A DNA stretch of 7,112 nucleotides from Candidatus Krumholzibacteriota bacterium. Lineage in GTDB: Bacteria; Krumholzibacteriota; Krumholzibacteriia; Krumholzibacteriales; Krumholzibacteriaceae. How positions within the stretch are numbered: position 1 is the stretch's first letter; every line of letters starts with the position of its first letter. The position numbers and the translations under genes are program-made. The notes beneath the pieces are model-generated. The model saw only the letters and a list, made by a program, of their open reading frames with translations. It did no database searches and was not told the origin of the DNA. Below, piece after piece: positions 1-6,001 of this stretch. The DNA is taken from positions 1-7,112 of the forward strand of contig DAOVFR010000131.1 in NCBI GenBank assembly GCA_030672805.1, in the 5' to 3' direction.

Positions 1-36
1 CAAATGAAAAAACCTTAGGTTGCTGAAGAGATTTAT

Positions 37-113
<77 letters not shown>

Positions 114-117
114 ATGC

Positions 118-157
118 GGGAAACGCCCTTGATCATCAAACGTCAAGGGCGTTTCCC
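118..157 (+). terminator. Perfect 15-bp hairpin, probable terminator after the tRNA
   Basis: GGGAAACGCCCTTGA (118-132) is the exact inverse complement of 143-157, with a 10-nt loop (133-142). It begins 4 nt after the tRNA CCA end, as expected for a tRNA terminator. The following bases (CGTTATTCTCC) are only moderately T-rich, so it is not a textbook intrinsic terminator. The hairpin also lies 64 nt past the stop of the convergent gene ending at 221, so it may stop or protect transcripts from both sides. On the minus strand no T-run follows it. Confidence 0.62.
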
Positions 158-220
158 CGTTATTCTCCATCTCTTCCGGCCGGCGCGGCCTGGCGGGGCG
201 CTTCCCGGGCGTTTTCCCGC

Positions 221-2263
221 TCAGCGGAGAAGGATCAGTTTTCTGCTTACGGCGCCCCCCGGTGTCGCGAGCCTGCAGAAATAGACGCCGCTCGACATGG
301 GGTTGCCGCCACTGCCGGCGCCGTTCCAGTACACGCGGCGCCCGCCGTTCGGCAGATGACCGCTGAAGAGTCTCCTCACCACCCTCCCGGTAACATCGTA
401 GATCGTAATATCACACGGAATCCCGCGCGTTCCGGGATAGGCATCGCCTGCTTCACAACCCGGGAGGTTCGCCCGCAGCCCGAAATCGATGTGCGTCCCG
501 CCGCTGAACGGATTGGGGAGGTTCAGTCCAAGGTACGGCTCGAACCGGTCGACGGCAGGCCCGTTGACGACGTTCACATCGGTGAAGCCGGCCATGAGCG
601 AGTCGTAATAATCGTACGCTTCCACTAAACTTGCGTACACCAGTAACGAATCATCCGGGTCGGACCATTCGCCTTCCTCGGAACACAGTATCTGTAACGC
701 GCTGACCCACGCCCTGAGATGTTCGGCGTCCGTCTGCTTGACGATCCTCGCCCCGCCCAGCTCGAAATATACGGGGTTTGTGTGGGCAAACAGTGTGTCA
801 CCGATAATCGCCCAATGGTCGTCGAAACCCATCACACGGGCCGCGACCCATGCGCTTTCGGAGATTCTCACCGTGAACGTCTCATCGAGACTTCCCGAAT
901 CCATGTCGAAGTAAAGTGTCTCGACGATGTTGCCGTTCATGACGATCTCGGCCCGCGAAAGGGCAAAGGCGCACGTGACGGAAAGCCTTCCCTCCAGTTC
1001 GTACCAGCCACCGTCGAGTTTCATGATACCGCCGGGTTGCACCCCCCCCACCTCGAACGTGGTGATGAGCGGTCCGTTCGTCACGAAGGTACTGCCCGCC
1101 TCGAGGTGCTCGAGCCAGGCGCAAAAGGTGAAATCACCAGCCGGAATGGATACGTAGGTCTTGTAACCGCCGGGCGGGTTGTCGTAGAGACGGTTGAGAG
1201 CCGCGTCGGTCCCGGCGCAGGCAGTCAGACGAAAACCGCAATTCAGCAGATGGTACCAGAGGTCCGTTTCGATACCTCCAGTACGATAATTACTGTAACA
1301 CATCACCTCGAATCCATCCATCGATCCGCTGATGACGTCGACGGGCAGTTCCCGCGCGAGCCCGTTTCCCGGCCAGTCGTCGATATCCCAGTAGTCATCC
1401 GTCGAGACGGGATGCGCGGAGATTACGAGTGCTCCCGCCTGCGCGTGAACCGAATCGGCTATCTCCCCGTTCATCGGCCACCAGCATGACCCCGTGGGAT
1501 ATACGAGAGATGACAGGCCGAGCAGGTCCATATGACCGTACGTGCCGCTCCTGTATTCCTCGGACATGTACACGATGCATTCCGGCGTGCTGACCGGATC
1601 GGGCGCCCCGGAGAAACAGAAATCATTGTCGAGGCAGTTCATCACGTTGCATCCCTCGGCGAGTCCCACGCGATGAGCATCATCCGGGTCGAGGTTGTAA
1701 TATCCCCCTGCATGATGGATATGGACCTGGACGTCTCCCGAAAACCAGCCGGCTGCAGTCATATCGACGAATCTTTCGAGGTGGTATTCGACCGTCGTGT
1801 CGGCGGCGATAAGAACCGTGTCGGTTACCGGCACGTACTCGAACCCGTGACACACATGTATGACCGTCGGCCCGTCCGGCACGGTGACACAGAACGCCCC
1901 GCCGCTGTAAAAATAGCCCTCATCGGCATCGTGGTAAAGTGACAGGCCGAGCGGCGGATAACGGTCCGCACCATTCTTGTCGATCACCCCCCAGCGGGCG
2001 GCAAGCGTATCGAGATTATCCGAATCGAGCGCGACGCAGGTCAGGGTTACAGTATAAAGATGCCCTTTCTCGCCCGCCTTTGCGGCCGTTTCACCGGCGA
2101 AGGCGGCACCGCACCTCAACAGGGCCACTACGATCAGAGCAGCCGCAATGGTTCTGCCGGTCAGGGCCGCCACGATCAGAGCAGCCGCAACGGAGCTGCC
2201 GGTCTGTATATTGGTGAACTTGAAGGGTCCGGATTGCTTCGGGGGGAATTCGTCGTTATTCAT
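221..2263 (-). CDS. Exported CehA/McbA-like PHP-domain metallohydrolase with C-terminal sorting-like domain
   Basis: A 680-residue exported protein. The N-terminus has a 20-residue leader, a duplicated hydrophobic stretch (21-48) and a likely signal peptidase I site near AAFA/GE (about 56/57). A beta-rich segment follows (about 68-165). Residues 170-400 resemble the CehA/McbA branch of the PHP metal-dependent phosphoesterase superfamily: GWFSGDVQVHIHH (172-184), GHMDLLGL (243-250), SAHP (282-285), LLNCGFRLTACAGTD (339-353) and FVTNGPL (393-399). Likely metal ligands include H181, H244, H284 and D353. The first His of the usual HxH pair is Gln (Q179), so activity is uncertain. Residues 580-680, starting LNLPNPF and containing IYDVTGRVVRRL and SSGVYF, match the style of FlgD-like or Por-type C-terminal sorting domains. 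There are 18 cysteines. The ATG start overlaps the upstream gene's stop by 8 bases, so translation is probably coupled. The substrate is unknown. Confidence 0.85.
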   Translation of the reverse strand: MNNDEFPPKQSGPFKFTNIQTGSSVAAALIVAALTGRTIAAALIVVALLRCGAAFAGETAAKAGEKGHLYTVTLTCVALDSDNLDTLAARWGVIDKNGADRYPPLGLSLYHDADEGYFYSGGAFCVTVPDGPTVIHVCHGFEYVPVTDTVLIAADTTVEYHLERFVDMTAAGWFSGDVQVHIHHAGGYYNLDPDDAHRVGLAEGCNVMNCLDNDFCFSGAPDPVSTPECIVYMSEEYRSGTYGHMDLLGLSSLVYPTGSCWWPMNGEIADSVHAQAGALVISAHPVSTDDYWDIDDWPGNGLARELPVDVISGSMDGFEVMCYSNYRTGGIETDLWYHLLNCGFRLTACAGTDAALNRLYDNPPGGYKTYVSIPAGDFTFCAWLEHLEAGSTFVTNGPLITTFEVGGVQPGGIMKLDGGWYELEGRLSVTCAFALSRAEIVMNGNIVETLYFDMDSGSLDETFTVRISESAWVAARVMGFDDHWAIIGDTLFAHTNPVYFELGGARIVKQTDAEHLRAWVSALQILCSEEGEWSDPDDSLLVYASLVEAYDYYDSLMAGFTDVNVVNGPAVDRFEPYLGLNLPNPFSGGTHIDFGLRANLPGCEAGDAYPGTRGIPCDITIYDVTGRVVRRLFSGHLPNGGRRVYWNGAGSGGNPMSSGVYFCRLATPGGAVSRKLILLR
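2121..2204 (-). repeat. Two tandem copies of a 42-bp unit inside the signal peptide coding region
   Basis: The unit at 2121-2162 is repeated head to tail at 2163-2204, with 37 of 42 positions identical by eye. Because 42 is a multiple of three, the reading frame is kept. The protein carries two adjacent 14-residue copies: TGSSVAAALIVAAL (residues 21-34) and TGRTIAAALIVVAL (35-48). Both copies are hydrophobic and form the core of the export signal of the PHP-domain protein. The second copy alone, with the following LRCGAAFA, would make a normal-length signal peptide. Confidence 0.92.
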
Positions 2264-4487
2264 CCAGGATTCCCCACTCGCTGAAAATCACGGTTGCTAT
2301 GCTGTCAACCGATTCATGATCGAAAAACCACAGGGGGAATCCGAAGTGAATGCTCGGCGCCGCAACGGCGACACCATTCGTAACCTCGGGAATGATCGTA
2401 TCGTGCTTCGTGGTCCAGAACACTGCTGTCGCGTTATGTACGGGCGAGTTCGTGTTCCTCGCACTCATCCTGTAGAGCGGGCGGAAGCAGCCCTGGGATG
2501 TGATGCCCTGTTTCTCCATCCAGTACTCGGGGTCGTATAACTCGACGTAATGGAAACCCTGCTTGGAAGGGTCGAAAAACCGGCCGGGGCTGGTGACCTC
2601 ATCCCACAGTTCAAGCTTCCGGGGAATACCGTCGTGCAGGTCCGAAACCGGATCGTCGTCATCACGGATCGCCAACCGCAGCCCGTCCCTGTTAATAGAC
2701 CGCAAGGGAATGTCGGGACCGGACTTGAAGCTGCCCCAGACCTTGTCGAGCACCGAAACACAGTGGTCCTTGTAACCCATGGAGTTCACACCGCTCGTGT
2801 CCCAGGAGACATGTGTATTCATCTCGAATTTGAATGAAGCGGGAAAGGTCGGGCTGGTCGGGAAGATAGCTGCGAGTCCACCCCTCAACTCGGACCTTCC
2901 GCAGGTCCAGAGATGTCCGCCTTTTGCAAGGAAGATCGCAAGGTAATTCAGGGAGAGCTTCGTCGCCTGGCCTATCATGCTTTCCGGGACGAACGATACG
3001 ACATCGCTCCAGGCACTGCTCCCCGGCGTGTAACACCAGATGATGTTCTTGTACCTGCCGACGAGATTCATTTCCGGCGGCTTCCGGTTATTGTCCATCG
3101 TGTCGTACACATCCCTCTCCACGATGAAATCCCTGGATCTGCCGCAGATACCGGTCCAGAACGCATCGTGGTTTTGCTCGCTCGGAATCATATAGTTCGG
3201 CGGCTGGTTCTCGGCGCCTTGAAAATCGTCAATCCACAGCAGGTTCCGCTCCATCGTGAATGGAATGATCGTTATGGATATCTGGCCGCGTGTAATTCTT
3301 CCGCCGTTGTCGATAACCTCCACGGAGAAATCATGAATCCCGGAATAGAGCTTCTTCCTCGTAACTGTATTGAAAATACTGAACGGCACCGGCCAGTCAT
3401 CCGGATCGTTAAGATCCTTTACATTCCAGCCCCATCGGTACCCAACGATCTCGCCTCCGTAATCCTCGGCGTTTGCATGCCATGAGAATTTCAGCGGCAC
3501 GCCCGGCGGAAGGTCCTTTTGCACGTCGATGAGAGACATGCCGGCGAACTTGAATGCACCGAGAAATGGTTCCTGGACATTCAGGATCGGGTTGACTTTC
3601 TTGGACACGTAAAACACCCGGACGTTGTCATTCAACCTGAAAATGGCCGTGACGGCGCCCGCCTCGTCCATGGCCTGCATGGCAAAGATATACTGCGAGG
3701 GCTCGAGAATCTCGTCGTCGCCGATGATCGTCACGCGTCCGGAATCGTTCGGGGCACTGTACGAGATCCATTTCGACCAGCTGTCCTCGAAGCGCCACGG
3801 ATTCTGGTTCAGATCGTCCACGATCCAGTATGGCTTCGAGACCGGCCAGTCGAACGGCACCTTGATACTCCATACGAGATACCTTATCGAATCGGGGTCC
3901 TGTACGTTGGCCACCGCATCGATCGGGTCACGGCCGGTCCACCCGAACGTAATCTTGCTGCTGTACGCCTGAATACTGGACGACTGCAGTCTGGGTCTGT
4001 CGATCGTGATCGTCGGCGCCAGTGTCCAGGCTGTGAAGGAGCGTGTCGCCGCCCTCGATCCCATGCCTTCCAGGTCGACGGCACGGAGAAAAAATGTATG
4101 CGTTTTCTCGTATCGCGTGTAGAGCTCATTCTCCTCGTACGCTCCGACCAACTCGTCGGCGGTAACCTTGAAGGTGCTGTCGTATGAATCGGTTCTCGTC
4201 CATTTCTCGATGCCGGTTGTGTCATCCGGATCGAAACCGAATGGATCGCCGTCCGCGATAACGAATTCGAAGTGGTCTATCTCACCGTCGGGATCCCAGC
4301 CACTCCAGTAGAAATGGACCCGGTACCCGGTTGTATCCTTTTCCACCGGACCGCTCGAGAGCCAAACCTCCGGCGGCTTGTTCCCGTGCGGCTCGCCAAC
4401 AAACGTATTCTCCGAGCAGCCGGCGAGCAGGCCGACGCCGACCGATGCGATGACCGCCATGTACACCGCCAGCACTGTCCCCCTCAT
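2256..4487 (-). CDS. Lipoprotein with Ig/FN3-like modules and a C-terminal amidotransferase-like alpha/beta domain
   Basis: A 743-residue protein of no recognised named family. The N-terminus is a lipoprotein signal peptide: a hydrophobic core followed by LLAGC with the lipidated Cys at residue 24, so it should be anchored in a membrane facing the periplasm or the cell surface. Three beta-rich modules follow at roughly 36-155, 158-295 and 303-408. The first has FYWSGWDPDGEIDHFEFVI (59-77) and the third FSWHANAEDYGGEIVGYRW (334-352), patterns typical of FN3/PKD-like repeats. From about 413 the style changes to alternating strands and helices: NLLWIDDFQ (415-423), NIIWCY (481-486), NYLAIFLAKGGHLWTCG (514-530) and a closing FGFPLWFFDHESVDSIATV (715-733). 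This resembles class I glutamine amidotransferase-like or ThuA-like folds, but no catalytic Cys nucleophile elbow is obvious, so it may be a binding domain. The ATG has a strong ribosome binding site, and its stop overlaps the next gene's start. Confidence 0.87.
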   Translation of the reverse strand: MRGTVLAVYMAVIASVGVGLLAGCSENTFVGEPHGNKPPEVWLSSGPVEKDTTGYRVHFYWSGWDPDGEIDHFEFVIADGDPFGFDPDDTTGIEKWTRTDSYDSTFKVTADELVGAYEENELYTRYEKTHTFFLRAVDLEGMGSRAATRSFTAWTLAPTITIDRPRLQSSSIQAYSSKITFGWTGRDPIDAVANVQDPDSIRYLVWSIKVPFDWPVSKPYWIVDDLNQNPWRFEDSWSKWISYSAPNDSGRVTIIGDDEILEPSQYIFAMQAMDEAGAVTAIFRLNDNVRVFYVSKKVNPILNVQEPFLGAFKFAGMSLIDVQKDLPPGVPLKFSWHANAEDYGGEIVGYRWGWNVKDLNDPDDWPVPFSIFNTVTRKKLYSGIHDFSVEVIDNGGRITRGQISITIIPFTMERNLLWIDDFQGAENQPPNYMIPSEQNHDAFWTGICGRSRDFIVERDVYDTMDNNRKPPEMNLVGRYKNIIWCYTPGSSAWSDVVSFVPESMIGQATKLSLNYLAIFLAKGGHLWTCGRSELRGGLAAIFPTSPTFPASFKFEMNTHVSWDTSGVNSMGYKDHCVSVLDKVWGSFKSGPDIPLRSINRDGLRLAIRDDDDPVSDLHDGIPRKLELWDEVTSPGRFFDPSKQGFHYVELYDPEYWMEKQGITSQGCFRPLYRMSARNTNSPVHNATAVFWTTKHDTIIPEVTNGVAVAAPSIHFGFPLWFFDHESVDSIATVIFSEWGILDE

Positions 4488-4494
4488 ACCGTTT

Positions 4495-4499
4495 CCTCC
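4495..4499 (-). promoter_or_regulatory. Ribosome binding site of the lipoprotein gene
   Basis: On the minus strand GGAGG is followed by 7 nt and then the ATG at 4487. This fixes the start that gives the lipoprotein signal peptide. Confidence 0.85.
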
Positions 4500-4593
4500 G
4501 GAATAACCGATTGCCTTAGTTCTGACATGCCCCCGGCCCCGCCACCCTTGCTGGATGCCGTGACCCCGTATCTACATGCCTGCCCTATTCAAT

Positions 4594-4621
4594 ATAATAA
4601 TAAAAACGGGGTCCGCGTCAA
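4594..4621 (-). promoter_or_regulatory. Predicted sigma70-type promoter for the lipoprotein/PHP gene pair
   Basis: On the minus strand TTGACG (4621-4616) is followed after 16 nt by TATTAT (4599-4594). Each box differs from consensus by one base. An overlapping alternative -10, TATATT (4596-4591), would give a 19-nt spacer. The start of transcription would lie near 4587, leaving an untranslated leader of about 100 nt before the ATG at 4487. The region is locally A+T rich against a G+C-rich background. Lineages of the FCB group can use different promoter consensus sequences, so this remains a prediction. Confidence 0.5.
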
Positions 4622-4640
4622 AAAATCATACGCACTTTGA

Positions 4641-5936
4641 TCATTCCCCGAAGCGGGGGAGCAGGTCCTCGATGACGTCCCGGTGGACCATGTACGTCAA
4701 CATCTTGAGCTTGATATAATCGTCACGGTAAAAATAGTATCCCCTGAACGCCCCGTGCCTCGAGCTCCGCGCAGAATCCTTGATGAGAAACCAGTCCCTG
4801 CCCCCGACCCTCTTGAAGGCAAGCAGATGCAAGCCATGATCGTCACCCGTTGTATTGTTGAAATACCGGAATTCCCTTGAATCCTGATCGATGTACTCCT
4901 GAGGGATATCGAACGTCGGAACGATCGCCGCGTCCTCGAATCCGTAGTATCCGGGCTCGGAGACGTCCCCGCCAATCGCCGCGGTATACCCCTTCTTTGC
5001 CGCCGTCCTGAGGCGCTCGTAGAAAACTACCAGGGGAACGTTGTAGTATGTGTCGGTCGGCCGCCAGTTGTCCGATACATCGAACTTTTCCCGGGTGTAG
5101 AACGGCGTCTGGAGGGTCGACATGAGCTGCACGTAATCTCCCGTATCGATACGGAGAACTTCCGCCAGGAACCTCTTCGGGGTCATCGTCCCACCCTCGA
5201 ACTCGAACGTCTCGGGAGGCCTGCCGAGGTAGCGGTCGAGTATCCCCCGGACGTGTGCGATAATGGCTTGCTCGTTCCAGTATCCATGTTCTCCGACGAA
5301 CTCGAGATAATCCTTGATCTCCCCGGCCAGCTCGCTGTGGTTGTGGCGCGCGCCATCGTCCTTCAGCCCCGTGTATGCGTAAGCAGGTACGATCCCGTAC
5401 AGGTCCCAGATGATAAGCACGGCATCCGATTCGGAGCCCTGGGCAAGGTGCTGGTTGCCGCGCTTCCGGACGTACCCCCTCACCTTCTCGACGTATTCCC
5501 AGTACACGGTGTAGATCTCGGACAGCTTGACCTCTTTCCCCGTCAGGCGTTTCACCTCCGATTCGATGAACGACGTGGTGCAGAACGACCAGCAGGTGCC
5601 CGTGTAATACTGGGGAACCGGGGGAAAGTGAAACGGCGCCTCGAACACGTCGGGCGACTTCGGTTTCACCAAGCCGTCGAAGTCGAACCTGATGACCCTC
5701 CGCTCTTCCTTTTCCTTCTTCTTCCTGTCCTTCCACTGATCCTTGATGCAGGTCGTTATGCTGTCCCGTACCGCGGCGAGGCTGTCCATCTCCTCCTTCA
5801 TTTCCTTGAGCACCGGGTCACGGTAACGCTCCACGTATTTCACACGGTCTTTTTTCCTGCCTGCCGCGACTGCGGACGGCAGCGCCAGTAAAAGCGCAGC
5901 GACCGCCGCTGCGGCAACGATTGTGTGTCTGTTCAT
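4641..5936 (-). CDS. Exported papain-fold cysteine peptidase, bleomycin hydrolase/PepC-like (C1 family)
   Basis: A 431-residue protein. Residues 1-25 are a signal peptide (hydrophobic run AAAAVAALLLALPSAVAA). Residues 27-85 are very rich in Lys, Arg and Glu and probably helical, perhaps coiled coil. The peptidase domain follows: TGTCWSFCTTSFIE with likely nucleophile C115, Gln109 six residues before it as the oxyanion-hole Gln, and DDHGLHLLAF with catalytic H367. The closing block DWFLIKDSAR, then GYYFYRDDYIKLKMLTYMVH, aligns with the Asn-containing KNSWG block of PepC and bleomycin hydrolase relatives, which act as aminopeptidases. Here the expected Asn is Asp (D387). Family members are usually cytoplasmic; this one carries an export signal. 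The ATG at 5936 was chosen because GGAGG lies 6 nt upstream and the signal peptide begins there. A longer in-frame start (TTG at 6005) lacks such support. It lies 65 nt after the tricorn gene, probably in one operon. Confidence 0.88.
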   Translation of the reverse strand: MNRHTIVAAAAVAALLLALPSAVAAGRKKDRVKYVERYRDPVLKEMKEEMDSLAAVRDSITTCIKDQWKDRKKKEKEERRVIRFDFDGLVKPKSPDVFEAPFHFPPVPQYYTGTCWSFCTTSFIESEVKRLTGKEVKLSEIYTVYWEYVEKVRGYVRKRGNQHLAQGSESDAVLIIWDLYGIVPAYAYTGLKDDGARHNHSELAGEIKDYLEFVGEHGYWNEQAIIAHVRGILDRYLGRPPETFEFEGGTMTPKRFLAEVLRIDTGDYVQLMSTLQTPFYTREKFDVSDNWRPTDTYYNVPLVVFYERLRTAAKKGYTAAIGGDVSEPGYYGFEDAAIVPTFDIPQEYIDQDSREFRYFNNTTGDDHGLHLLAFKRVGGRDWFLIKDSARSSRHGAFRGYYFYRDDYIKLKMLTYMVHRDVIEDLLPRFGE

Positions 5937-5942
5937 GCATAA

Positions 5943-5947
5943 CCTCC
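5943..5947 (-). promoter_or_regulatory. Ribosome binding site deciding the cysteine peptidase start
   Basis: On the minus strand GGAGG sits 6 nt before the ATG at 5936. This favours the internal start that places the signal peptide at the N-terminus over the in-frame TTG 69 nt upstream. Confidence 0.8.
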
Positions 5948-6001
5948 AGTTCGGTACAATCGCGAACCCCGCATGGCACGGCACCATACGCCGTACACGG
6001 C

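Noticed and set aside
719..1489. 256-codon open frame on the plus strand
   Set aside because: It is antisense to the conserved PHP-domain region. Its translation is Arg/Val-rich without domains, typical of a G+C-rich shadow frame.
2111..2113. Cys51 of the PHP-domain protein as a lipidation site
   Set aside because: The preceding residues are LLR. Arg at -1 does not fit a lipobox, and a standard AFA/G cleavage site follows.
3519..4187. 222-codon plus-strand open frame
   Set aside because: It lies opposite the Ig-like modules of the lipoprotein gene and shows no motif or ribosome site of its own.
4644..4660. Small hairpin at the end of the cysteine peptidase gene as a terminator
   Set aside because: The stem is only 5 bp (CCCCG/CGGGG), overlaps the last codons, and the nearest T-run is about 17 nt further on.
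4843..5736. 297-codon minus-strand open frame overlapping the cysteine peptidase in another frame
   Set aside because: The translation is Arg/Gly-rich with no motif, while the overlapped frame carries the catalytic Cys, His and Gln in order.
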